A stretch of DNA of 64,000 bases from Haloarchaeobius sp. HME9146 (GTDB lineage: Archaea; Halobacteriota; Halobacteria; Halobacteriales; Natrialbaceae). The notes beneath the pieces are model-generated. The model saw only the letters and a list, made by a program, of their open reading frames with translations, was not told the origin of the DNA and searched no databases. Position 1 is the first letter of the stretch, and each line of letters opens with the position of its first letter. The stretch is from contig NZ_JAODVR010000001.1 of NCBI RefSeq assembly GCF_025399835.1, positions 1,116,001 through 1,180,000 of the forward strand, given 5' to 3'. Positions 42,072-49,867 of the stretch are shown here, one piece after another. Both the position numbers and the translations under genes were made by a program.

Positions 42072-42091
42072 GAACGCTTTCTCAATCGTTC
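42072..42091 (-). promoter_or_regulatory. ArsR operator candidate
   Basis: GAACG (42072-42076) and CGTTC (42087-42091) form perfect arms around a 10-base spacer, starting 5 bases upstream of the arsR ATG. The position over the transcription start fits repression released when metal binds the Cys72/Cys74 site. Confidence 0.5.
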
Positions 42092-42154
42092 GGATAACTG
42101 TTCTGGTCGGTCTGCGAGCCCTGTGAGGGACGTTCACGTACTGAGGTCTACTGG

Positions 42155-42601
42155 TCACTCCTCACCGACGTCGCCGGTCCGACGGCCCGTTATCTCGTCG
42201 GGGTGCAGCGCCCAGAAGGTCGGTTCGAGTTCGGCGACGTCCTCGCCGAAGACGCGAATCGGCTGGTACAGTTCGTTGATCTCGGCATCGGTCAGGTCGT
42301 CTGCCGGCGTCAGGCCCCCTCTGACGACGATGCTCCAGGACTCGTCGCTCTCGGGCGAGCCGTAGAGCACCAGCGTCGCGGTGGTGGTCGTCTCGGCGTA
42401 GTGCATCTTGTCGCTGCCCTCGTGCTCGGCGAGCCGGACGAGGATGCGCTCGTCCTCGGCGTCGTAGTGATAGGAGATGGGAATCGCGTAGGCGTCGCCC
42501 TCGTCGGCAAGGGCGAGGGTCCCGTGGCCCTGCTCGGTGAGGCGGCGCTCGACCTCGTCGGGCTCCATGCCGAACGTGTAGACGTACTCGACGTGTTCCA
42601 T
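42155..42601 (-). CDS. pyridoxamine 5'-phosphate oxidase-family FMN-binding protein
   Basis: A 148-residue split-barrel protein. The strands Thr-Leu-Ala-Leu-Ala-Asp-Glu-Gly-Asp-Ala-Tyr-Ala-Ile-Pro-Ile-Ser-Tyr and Thr-Ala-Thr-Leu-Val-Leu-Tyr-Gly are typical of the PPOX/FMN-binding group common in haloarchaea. A flavin or F420 cofactor is likely; the substrate is unknown. ATG at 42601 follows from the conserved opening strand; a longer upstream frame is rejected as out of character. It converges on nothing close and is followed by the arsR region. Confidence 0.82.
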   Translation of the reverse strand: MEHVEYVYTFGMEPDEVERRLTEQGHGTLALADEGDAYAIPISYHYDAEDERILVRLAEHEGSDKMHYAETTTTATLVLYGSPESDESWSIVVRGGLTPADDLTDAEINELYQPIRVFGEDVAELEPTFWALHPDEITGRRTGDVGEE

Positions 42602-42676
42602 AGGTGACTCTACGCCGGGAGGGGGCAAGTCGGTTCCCCCGGCGGCTATTTGGGGCTGGCTCTCGCAGTCGGGGGC

Positions 42677-43264
42677 ATGACCGGGACACGGGCCGGCCTC
42701 GTCCTCGCCGGCGGCTTCTCGACGCGCTTCGGCGAGGGTGACAAGGCCGTCGCCGACTACGACGGGGAGCCGATGGTCCGCCGGGTGGTTCGTCGGGTGG
42801 GCGAGGTGACCGACGGGGTGGTCGTGAACTGCCGGGCCGAACAGGTGCCGGCGCTCCGGGCCGCACTCTCGGGCTACCCGCGGGTCGCGCTCGCGGTCGA
42901 CCCGGTGCCGGACCGGGGGCCGATGGCTGGTATCTGGGCGGGCCTGCGAGCGATTCGCGCGCCCTACACCGCGGTCGTCGCCTGCGACATGCCACTGGTC
43001 GATTCTGGATTTCTCGACCTGCTGTTCGAGCGGGCAGCCGGAGCTGATGGCGCGCTGGTCCGGACCGACGACGGCTGGTTCCAGACGACGCAGGCGGTGT
43101 ACCGCACCGATGCGATGCAGGCCGCCTGCGAGCGGGTTCTCGGTGGGGACGACGCACGGATTCTCGCGGCGCTCGACGGGCTGGACATCGAAGAGATAGC
43201 GGAGGACGCGGTGCCCGACATGGCCACCTTCACCGACGTGAACGAAGCGTCCGAACTTCGCTAG
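42677..43264 (+). CDS. mobA: molybdenum cofactor guanylyltransferase
   Basis: A 195-residue MobA. The nucleotide-binding loop Leu-Ala-Gly-Gly-Phe-Ser-Thr-Arg-Phe-Gly near 10-19 is followed by the conserved Lys (Gly-Asp-Lys). The Asp-Met-Pro motif of the metal site is present (Ala-Cys-Asp-Met-Pro near 99-103). MobA transfers GMP to molybdopterin to form the guanine dinucleotide cofactor used by enzymes such as formate dehydrogenase, whose gene lies 0.7 kb away. It converges with the YqeC-like gene, sharing the four bases CTAG between stop codons. Confidence 0.9.
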   Translation: MTGTRAGLVLAGGFSTRFGEGDKAVADYDGEPMVRRVVRRVGEVTDGVVVNCRAEQVPALRAALSGYPRVALAVDPVPDRGPMAGIWAGLRAIRAPYTAVVACDMPLVDSGFLDLLFERAAGADGALVRTDDGWFQTTQAVYRTDAMQAACERVLGGDDARILAALDGLDIEEIAEDAVPDMATFTDVNEASELR

Positions 43265-43992
43265 ATGACGTCGATGACAGGGTTGTCCTCGTCCGCGAGA
43301 CACGTCAGGACCACGCGGTCGATTCGGTCGCTCCGGTCGTGGATCTCCGCGGCGATCTGCCGGGCGGTCGCTTCGAGGTCGTCGTCGTCGACCATGTTCA
43401 ACACGGGAACCACGGTGGCGTCCTCGGGCACGTTCTTCAGGCCGCCCTCGGGGTCTGTCAGCACCTCTGCGACGTGCCGGGTCTTGATGACGCCCCCGAT
43501 ACGCATGTTGGTGATGTCGACGACGGACTCGGGCCGGTGGACGACGAGGTCCGAGAGCGCCTGCCCGACGATCTGGACGCTCACGACGGGGCAGACCGCG
43601 TCCGCGTTCTCGGGAATGGCCGGCTCCAGGTCACCGGGTGCCTTGAACAACTTCCCGCGAGCACCGTCGGCCTTCACGAGGACCGGCACGTCGGCCGCCT
43701 CGGAGAGTTCGGCGACCGTCGCCGTGTCGTAGCCGCGGTAGCGGTCCTCGCGTTCCTGTTCGAGGACGAGACCGAGCGGCCAGTCCTCGTCGCCGGCGTC
43801 GGCGAGCGCGGCCACCGGGTCCTCGGTCGCCACGACGCGGCCGACGTGCCCGTCGAAGATGGGGATTCGGACCGTGGCGGTGACGACCGCCTCGTGCAGG
43901 TCGCGTGCGAGGGTGTAGAGGAGCGACTTCTTCCCGCCCGCGCCGACCACGCAGACCGTGCCCTCGCTCGGGACCGCCTCCGTCAGTTGCAC
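43261..43992 (-). CDS. yqeC: YqeC-family putative selenium/molybdenum cofactor protein
   Basis: A 243-residue P-loop-like protein of the YqeC group: N-terminal Val-Val-Gly-Ala-Gly-Gly-Lys-Lys-Ser-Leu (about 15-24), then an Ala-Asp-Gly-Ala-Arg-Gly segment and the Asn-Met-Arg-Ile-Gly-Gly strand. YqeC is linked by genome context to selenium-dependent molybdenum hydroxylases in bacteria; its reaction is not proven. GTG start overlaps the stop of the formate dehydrogenase-like gene by 10 bases, so it is translationally coupled to it. Its association here with a Cys-type enzyme suggests a role in molybdenum sulfuration or cofactor handling rather than selenium. Confidence 0.75.
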   Translation of the reverse strand: MQLTEAVPSEGTVCVVGAGGKKSLLYTLARDLHEAVVTATVRIPIFDGHVGRVVATEDPVAALADAGDEDWPLGLVLEQEREDRYRGYDTATVAELSEAADVPVLVKADGARGKLFKAPGDLEPAIPENADAVCPVVSVQIVGQALSDLVVHRPESVVDITNMRIGGVIKTRHVAEVLTDPEGGLKNVPEDATVVPVLNMVDDDDLEATARQIAAEIHDRSDRIDRVVLTCLADEDNPVIDVI

Positions 43993-46037
43993 GGTTCGAC
44001 CTCCACGCGGACCGCGCTGTGCTTGTATTCGGGAATCTTCGCCTCGGGGTCCAGGGTGTCGCCGGTGAGCACGTTCACGAGTGGGTCATCGTCGTGGAAC
44101 GTCATGAATACCGTCCCACGGCGGATGGCCGGCGTCACCTCGGCGGCCACGGTGAGCGAGCCCCGGTCGTTCTCGACGTGGACGGGTTCGCCGTCCTCGA
44201 TACCCCTCGATTCGGCGTCCTCGGGGTGTATCTGGAGCGTGCCGGCGGCCCGGAGGCGCGTGAGGGTGTCGGACCGGCGGGTGACCGCGCCGCTGTTGAA
44301 GTGTTCGATGACGCGGCCCGTGGTGAGCACGAGGTCGTCCTCCGTGACGGGGTCCGCCGGGGCGACGTGTTCGACCACCCGGAAGTCGGCGGTTCTGGAC
44401 CCGTTCTCGAACCGGTCGACGTGGAGCACGTCGGTCCCAGCATCCGCGCCTGCGGGGAACGGCCAGCGCAGGCTCCCGTCGCCGATGTCGTCGTACCGCA
44501 TCCCGCCGTAGATTGGTGCGACGCGGGTGAGTTCCGTGAAGACCTGCGCTGGACTGTCGTACTCGAAGGGGTCGTCGGTGAGCCTGCGGCCGAGCTCCTG
44601 GATGATGGCGAGGTCGGTGCGGGCCTCGCCGGGCGTGGTCGTGTTCGGGCGCATCCGCATGACCTGCCGGTCGGTGTTCGTGACGGTTCCGTCCTTCTCG
44701 GCCCACGAACTCCCGGGGAGGACCACGTCGGCGAACTCGGTCGTCTCGCTCGGGAAGATGTCGTGGACGACGAGGAAGCACTCTTGGAGCTTCTCGCGGA
44801 CGCGAGCCTGGTTCGGTTCTGTCACGGCTGGATTCTCCCCGAAGACGTAGCAGGCGTGGACCGACTCGCCCATCTCGTGGGTCGCCTCGACCTCGGTCAG
44901 TCCGGGTGCCGCTGGAATCGCAGCCGGTTCGACACCCCACTCCTCCGCGATGGCGGCGCGGGCGTCGGCGTCGGTGACGGGGCGATAGCCGGGCAGGACC
45001 GACGGGAGCGCACCCACGTCACCCGCGCCCTGCACGTTGTTCTGACCCCGGAGCGGGTTCACGCCGGCCCCTCGCTTACCGACGTTCCCGGTCAGGAGCG
45101 CGAGGTTGAGCAGGGCGTGGACGTTGGCGGTCCCGCAGTGGTGCTGGCTCATCCCCATCCCGGTGAAGATGGCGGCCGCGTCGGCCTCGCCGTAGGCCCG
45201 CGCCGCAGTTCTGAGGTCCTCGGGGTCGACGCCTGCCTGTTCGGCCGCCGAATCCACGTCGACCTCGGCGAGGAACTGTTTGAGCGGGCCGAACTCGGTG
45301 GTCCGCTCGGTGACGAAGGCGGCGTCGACCAGCCCCTCCTCGACGATGACGGCAGCCATCGCGTTCAGCAGCGGGATGTCGTACCCCGGTTTCACCGGCA
45401 GGTGGTGCTCGGCGGCCTGCGTGGTCTCGGTCGCCCGCGGGTCGACGTGTATCATCGTCGTGCCCTGCTTGATGGCTGGCAGGAGGTACGACCGGAAGAT
45501 GACCGGGTGGTTCACCGCCGGGTTCGCGCCCACGACGAGGAAGCAATCTGCTTCCATGAGATCGTCCAGGGTGTTCGTCATCGCGCCCGCGCCGAAGCGC
45601 GAACTCATCGCGGCGACCGTCGAGGAGTGACAGAGCCGGGCGCAGTTGTCGACGTTGTTGGTACCGAACACCCGGGCGACCTTCTGGAGCAGGTAGTTCT
45701 CCTCGTTCGTGCAGTTCGAGGAGGCGATGAAGTAGCACGAATCTGGTCCGTGCTGGTCGCGGGCCTCGGTGAACTCCCGCTCGATACGGTCGAACGCCTC
45801 GTCCCAGCTCGCCGGGTGGAGGTTGCTGTCGTCCCCGCGAATGAGGGGTTCCGTCAGGCGCTCGTCGCTCGTGACCGCGTCGTAGGCGGCGACCCCCTTC
45901 GGACACACCTCGCCCTTCCGGTTGACCGGGCCGCGCCAGCCGGTCGCCTTCCCCGAGGCGGGGGCGTACTCGATGCCGCAGCCGACCCCGCAGAACGGAC
46001 AGATGCTGTGGGCGGGCTCGTGGGTACGGTCGTCCAT
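43983..46037 (-). CDS. fdhF: formate dehydrogenase-like molybdopterin oxidoreductase
   Basis: A 684-residue FdhA/FdhF-family enzyme. Four cysteines for one [4Fe-4S] cluster are seen (Cys13, Cys16, Cys20, Cys45). The catalytic position reads Arg-Leu-Cys136-His, the Cys form of the Sec-containing Arg-Val-Sec-His of E. coli FdhF. Molybdopterin-binding segments follow through the rest, ending in the C-terminal Mopterin-binding domain. Formate oxidation is the best guess; no partner iron-sulfur or membrane subunit is adjacent. It is followed by yqeC and near mobA; the MoaD-like gene starts 73 bp upstream in the opposite direction. Confidence 0.88.
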   Translation of the reverse strand: MDDRTHEPAHSICPFCGVGCGIEYAPASGKATGWRGPVNRKGEVCPKGVAAYDAVTSDERLTEPLIRGDDSNLHPASWDEAFDRIEREFTEARDQHGPDSCYFIASSNCTNEENYLLQKVARVFGTNNVDNCARLCHSSTVAAMSSRFGAGAMTNTLDDLMEADCFLVVGANPAVNHPVIFRSYLLPAIKQGTTMIHVDPRATETTQAAEHHLPVKPGYDIPLLNAMAAVIVEEGLVDAAFVTERTTEFGPLKQFLAEVDVDSAAEQAGVDPEDLRTAARAYGEADAAAIFTGMGMSQHHCGTANVHALLNLALLTGNVGKRGAGVNPLRGQNNVQGAGDVGALPSVLPGYRPVTDADARAAIAEEWGVEPAAIPAAPGLTEVEATHEMGESVHACYVFGENPAVTEPNQARVREKLQECFLVVHDIFPSETTEFADVVLPGSSWAEKDGTVTNTDRQVMRMRPNTTTPGEARTDLAIIQELGRRLTDDPFEYDSPAQVFTELTRVAPIYGGMRYDDIGDGSLRWPFPAGADAGTDVLHVDRFENGSRTADFRVVEHVAPADPVTEDDLVLTTGRVIEHFNSGAVTRRSDTLTRLRAAGTLQIHPEDAESRGIEDGEPVHVENDRGSLTVAAEVTPAIRRGTVFMTFHDDDPLVNVLTGDTLDPEAKIPEYKHSAVRVEVEPCN

Positions 46038-46110
46038 ACAACTATGTGACACGCTGCAGGCGTAAATGTTCGCGACAGTCCTTATCTGCCTGCTCGCGCT
46101 ACTCTCTGGT

Positions 46111-46518
46111 ATGGTCTCGACTGGTCATCGCCTGGAGGAATCGGCACCGAGCACCGCGACCACGACGGTCGACGTGAAGTGCACCGGCCACGTCCGCGAG
46201 GCCGTCGGCCAGCCCCGCATGGAGTACACCTTCGAGGGCGACACGCTCCGCGAGTTCCTCGACGCGTTCCTGGCCGAGTACGACGTGGCCGACCTGCTCA
46301 TCGCAGAGAGCGAGACGGAGTCGACCCACCGGGGCTGGGTCCCCCGCGCCGAGGACCTCCCCGGAACCTGGCGGAAGAACCCGGAAGGCGAGCAGAGCCG
46401 GCGCTACGCAAGAATCTGTGTGAACGGCCGGTTCAACGAGCACCTCGACGGGCTCGATACGGAACTAGAAGTAGGCGACCGGGTTGCGCTGATGTACCCG
46501 TTCATCTACTGCTGCTGA
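46111..46518 (+). CDS. MoaD/ThiS-like ubiquitin-fold protein with Cys-Cys C-terminus
   Basis: A 135-residue beta-grasp protein: N-terminal Val-Asp-Val-Lys-Cys-Thr-Gly, a central insert with Arg/Ser-rich segment, and the closing strand Val-Gly-Asp-Arg-Val-Ala-Leu-Met typical of MoaD. MoaD and ThiS end in Gly-Gly, where sulfur is attached; here the last two residues are Cys134-Cys135 in a Phe-Ile-Tyr-Cys-Cys ending. It is divergent from the formate dehydrogenase-like gene, sharing its promoter region. A TATA-like CTTATCTG (46081-46088) supports the ATG at 46111. Function as a sulfur carrier or metal chaperone is inferred. Confidence 0.7.
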   Translation: MVSTGHRLEESAPSTATTTVDVKCTGHVREAVGQPRMEYTFEGDTLREFLDAFLAEYDVADLLIAESETESTHRGWVPRAEDLPGTWRKNPEGEQSRRYARICVNGRFNEHLDGLDTELEVGDRVALMYPFIYCC

Positions 46519-46535
46519 GAAATCGTTATTCCTTA

Positions 46536-47489
46536 TTACCTCCGCCCGTAGACCCGCTCCGCGGCTTTCACCGAACCGGCCAGCGGCAGCACGATCCACG
46601 CCAGCAGCCCGAGCGCGGCCAGTGCCGGCGAGAGCGACGAACTCGCCAGTGCGGCCCCGACGCCGCCCCCGGTCGTCTGGACGCCCGAGAGGACGAGCAC
46701 CCGGAAGCAGTCCGCCGGGTTCGCCAGCACGAGTGCGGTGACGACCAGCTCGGGCGGGTCCGCGAACACGACCGCCGAGAGCGCGAGCAAGTCGTGCGCG
46801 AAGACGAACCAGACCCACGCCAGCAGGACGCCGCCCAGCGCATGGGTCTTCTCGCGGGCCAGCGTCGAGACCAGCACCGCGATGGCCAGGAACGCGAGCC
46901 CCGCACCGACCGCCGCGAGCAGGAACCTCGCGTAGGGGCCGGTTCCAGAGACGCCGACGAACCGGAACAGTAGCGCGCCGCCGAAGCCGAACCCGACGGC
47001 GAGCGCGGCGACCAACCCGAGCGCCCGTCCGAGGTACGTCCCGAGCAGCACCCGCGACCGGCGGACCGGGAGCGCGAACAGCATGTCGAGCGTGCCGCGC
47101 TCGGCCAGCCCGACGACCGCGGCGTAGCCGAACGCCAGCGCCGCGAGCGGGACGAGGTACACCGAGAACTCGGCCAGCGAGACGACGACCGCACTGGCTC
47201 TCCCGGTCCCCGCACCGGAGCCGCTGGCGGCCGCGACCGCGAGGGAGACCACCGCGAACAGGGCTGCGAGCCCGACCGGCCAGCGCGACCGAGACAGGGT
47301 GCGATACTCGCGGTCGGCCAGCGTCAGGACGTGGCCGAGGCCATCGAGCGCGGGGAGCGACGGGGAGCGCCCGCCGAGTTTCGCCGCGGTCGAGGCGGCC
47401 GTCGTCGTGCCGCCATCGGGGCGGGGGTCGCTTTCGTCGTCGGGGCGATGGTCGCCCTCGTCGTCCAGATGCTCGCGGTCCGCCGTCAT
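46536..47489 (-). CDS. nosY: NosY-type ABC transporter permease
   Basis: A 317-residue membrane protein. A charged, Asp/Arg-rich cytoplasmic N-terminus (about 1-50) leads into about six helices with the typical ABC-2 permease pattern. It partners with the ATPase encoded next door, whose stop overlaps its start by 4 bases (ATGA type). With NosD and NosF, NosY forms the transporter that supports maturation of the copper-sulfide CuZ site of nitrous oxide reductase. The gene order NosY-NosF-NosD-membrane protein-NosZ supports the assignment. Confidence 0.88.
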   Translation of the reverse strand: MTADREHLDDEGDHRPDDESDPRPDGGTTTAASTAAKLGGRSPSLPALDGLGHVLTLADREYRTLSRSRWPVGLAALFAVVSLAVAAASGSGAGTGRASAVVVSLAEFSVYLVPLAALAFGYAAVVGLAERGTLDMLFALPVRRSRVLLGTYLGRALGLVAALAVGFGFGGALLFRFVGVSGTGPYARFLLAAVGAGLAFLAIAVLVSTLAREKTHALGGVLLAWVWFVFAHDLLALSAVVFADPPELVVTALVLANPADCFRVLVLSGVQTTGGGVGAALASSSLSPALAALGLLAWIVLPLAGSVKAAERVYGRR

Positions 47490-48457
47490 GCCGCCTCACC
47501 CCCGTTCTCCGCGAAGACCTCGTTCGCGGGCCGGTCGTCCGCGACGTGCTGGCGGAAGACGTCGGCGAACGCGGGACCGCTGACCTCGAACGCGGCCACG
47601 TCGACCGCGTCGCGGATGGCGTCGAGGACTGCACCCTCGTCGCCCCGCGGGCAGGTGACGACCAGTCGGTCGGTGGCGTTCTCGAGGGTCGGCTCGACGC
47701 CGTCGAGATTCGTGACAGCCTCGACCGCCGGCGCGGGGTCGGCGTCGGACGCGAGCCGGCAGGTCACGGTCGTCTTGGCTGCGACCGCGTTGCGAAGCTC
47801 CGCGACGGGCCCGGTGGCGACCTCGTGGCCGTCGCGGAGGATGGTCGCGCGGTCGCACAGTGCCTCGACCTCGCGCAGGTCGTGACTCGTCAGGACGACG
47901 GTCATGTCCGTCTCGGCGATGGACCGGACCACGTCGTGGAAGTCCGCGACGCCCTCGGGGTCGAGGCCGGCGGTCGGCTCGTCCAGCAGGAGCACGTCGG
48001 GCCGGGTGAGCAGGGTCGTCCCGAGGCCGAGGCGGCGGGTCATCCCGTTGGAGTACCCCGCCACCTCGCGGTCGGCGGCGTCGGCCAGCCCGACCGTCGC
48101 GAGCACCCGCTGGACCTGGTGGTCGCGCTCGTCGGCCGGCACGTCCCGGAGGCGGGCGTAGTAGGTCAGCACCTCGCGCCCGGTCAGGCGCGGCTCGAAG
48201 CCGGCGTCCTCGGGCAGGAACCCGACGTGCCGGCGGCGCTCGACGCCCGCGTCGGCCCCGTAACCGGCGACCTGTACCTCGCCGTCGTCGGGCGTCTCGT
48301 GCCCGACCAGCAGGCGGAACAGGGTGGTCTTGCCGGCCCCGTTGGTGCCGACGAGCCCGAACGTCTCGCCGCGGTCGACCGACAGCGAGACGCCGTCGAG
48401 TGCGGTCACCGAACCGTACGTCTGCCGGACGTTGGTCACGTCAATCATCGTCGTCAT
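47486..48457 (-). CDS. nosF: NosF-type ABC transporter ATPase
   Basis: A 323-residue ABC ATPase with Walker A Gly-Thr-Asn-Gly-Ala-Gly-Lys-Thr-Thr (37-45), signature Tyr-Ser-Asn-Gly-Met (ordinary LSGGQ replaced by YSNGM), Walker B Leu-Leu-Leu-Asp-Glu-Pro and switch His in Thr-Ser-His-Asp. The signature variant is typical of the NosF group. It energises the NosDFY complex that delivers a sulfur-containing factor for the NosZ copper site. Its start overlaps the stop of nosD by 17 bases, so the genes are translationally coupled. Confidence 0.92.
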   Translation of the reverse strand: MTTMIDVTNVRQTYGSVTALDGVSLSVDRGETFGLVGTNGAGKTTLFRLLVGHETPDDGEVQVAGYGADAGVERRRHVGFLPEDAGFEPRLTGREVLTYYARLRDVPADERDHQVQRVLATVGLADAADREVAGYSNGMTRRLGLGTTLLTRPDVLLLDEPTAGLDPEGVADFHDVVRSIAETDMTVVLTSHDLREVEALCDRATILRDGHEVATGPVAELRNAVAAKTTVTCRLASDADPAPAVEAVTNLDGVEPTLENATDRLVVTCPRGDEGAVLDAIRDAVDVAAFEVSGPAFADVFRQHVADDRPANEVFAENGGEAA

Positions 48458-49865
48458 AGTATCGCCTCCAGTTGTCGTGGGGTGGCCGGACGAGCGGGTG
48501 CTGGTCCACGACGCCCGGGGCCTCGATGACGGGCACCGAGCGCTCGGCCGTGCGGACCACCGCGAACGCGGGCGAGTCGGTGAAGACTGCGGCTTCGGGG
48601 TGCTGTGCGACGAGGTGTTCGACCAGCCCGGCCGGCTGGTAGCGCGTCTCGCTCACCCCGTCCTGGTCGGTGTCGGCGGTGGTCGCGGCCGACCAGTAGT
48701 TGCCCTCGCGCGAGCTGTTCCAGGCGACCTGCTCGCCGACGACCGCCTTCACCGGCCGGTCGTTCTCGACGAAGCTGTTGTGGTGGACGCGCTCGCGGAC
48801 GCTTCCAGCCGAGAGGTGGACGCCGACCCGGTTCTCCATCACCAGGTTGTGCGTGATGGTGTTGTTCAGCGAGTTGTACACGAACAGGCCCTGCCCGTTC
48901 CCGACCACCTCGTTCCCCCGGAGCACGCTGTGGTCGATGGACTTGACCATGATGCCGTGGCCGCTCTGGCCGGTGTTGTTCACCGCGGTGTTGTTCTCGA
49001 TTCGCAGGTACTCCGAGATCATCAGCGCGTAGCCAGCGTCGTTGTCGAACGCGGTGTTGTTCCGCAGCACGCAGTGGTCGGAGTACATGTAGTGGACCCC
49101 GTACCGGAGGTCCCACATGGTGTTCCCGGTGGCGACGACCGCCGACGCCCACGAGTAGTAGACGCCGTCACGGACGTCGGTGATTCGGTTGTCCTTGACG
49201 ACCGCACCGGTCGCGCGCCAGAGCTGGATGCCGTTCCCCCGGTCGGTGAGCGACTCGATGGATTCGCGCCCGACGATGGTGTTGTCGAGGACCCGCACGT
49301 CTTCGGTTCCGTTGACCCAGACGCCGAAGGTCGTGTTCGTCACCCGGCTGTCCCGGACGGTGACGCTCCGGCCGTCGACCCAGATGGCCGCGTCGTTCTC
49401 GCTGGTCTTCCAGCCCGAGTTGCGGACCCAGACGCCCGACACCGTGACGTTCGGCGCGTCGATGGTGAGCACGTCGCCCTCGCCGTCACCGTGGAGCAGG
49501 GCGCGGTCCGGTCCGGCCCCGCGGATGGTGACGTTCGGCGTCGTGACCGTGACGGTCTCGTCGAACCGGCCCTCGACGCGGACCACGTCGCCAGGGTCGG
49601 CCGCATCGAGTGCCGCCCGGAGCGTGTCAAACTCCTGGCCGCCGACGCGAGCGACGCCGTCCTCGGTGGGTGCCTCGAACGAGAGTTCGCGCGGGACTGC
49701 CGGGTCGAAGGCGACCTGTCGGCCGTCGTCGCTACTCGCGCTTCCAGCGCTGGTGTCGACAGTGCTCGCGGCGCTGGCTGCCGGCCCGGCGACCGCGATG
49801 CCGGCGGCCGCCAGCACGACCACGAGCGCGACCGCGACGATACCGTACTCCCGGACCTCGCGCAT
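48441..49865 (-). CDS. nosD: NosD copper-site maturation protein
   Basis: A 474-residue exported protein: N-terminal signal (about 7-30), then a right-handed beta-helix of repeated Asn/Gly-rich strands with carbohydrate-binding/sugar-hydrolase style repeats, recognisable by recurring Val-x-Asn-Thr and Asn-Asn-Thr turns. NosD works in the pseudo-periplasm with NosF and NosY to mature the CuZ cluster. Length and fold match. It lies between nosF and the small membrane protein gene with only 2 bp to the latter, clearly one operon. Confidence 0.92.
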   Translation of the reverse strand: MREVREYGIVAVALVVVLAAAGIAVAGPAASAASTVDTSAGSASSDDGRQVAFDPAVPRELSFEAPTEDGVARVGGQEFDTLRAALDAADPGDVVRVEGRFDETVTVTTPNVTIRGAGPDRALLHGDGEGDVLTIDAPNVTVSGVWVRNSGWKTSENDAAIWVDGRSVTVRDSRVTNTTFGVWVNGTEDVRVLDNTIVGRESIESLTDRGNGIQLWRATGAVVKDNRITDVRDGVYYSWASAVVATGNTMWDLRYGVHYMYSDHCVLRNNTAFDNDAGYALMISEYLRIENNTAVNNTGQSGHGIMVKSIDHSVLRGNEVVGNGQGLFVYNSLNNTITHNLVMENRVGVHLSAGSVRERVHHNSFVENDRPVKAVVGEQVAWNSSREGNYWSAATTADTDQDGVSETRYQPAGLVEHLVAQHPEAAVFTDSPAFAVVRTAERSVPVIEAPGVVDQHPLVRPPHDNWRRYYDDDD

Positions 49866-49867
49866 GG

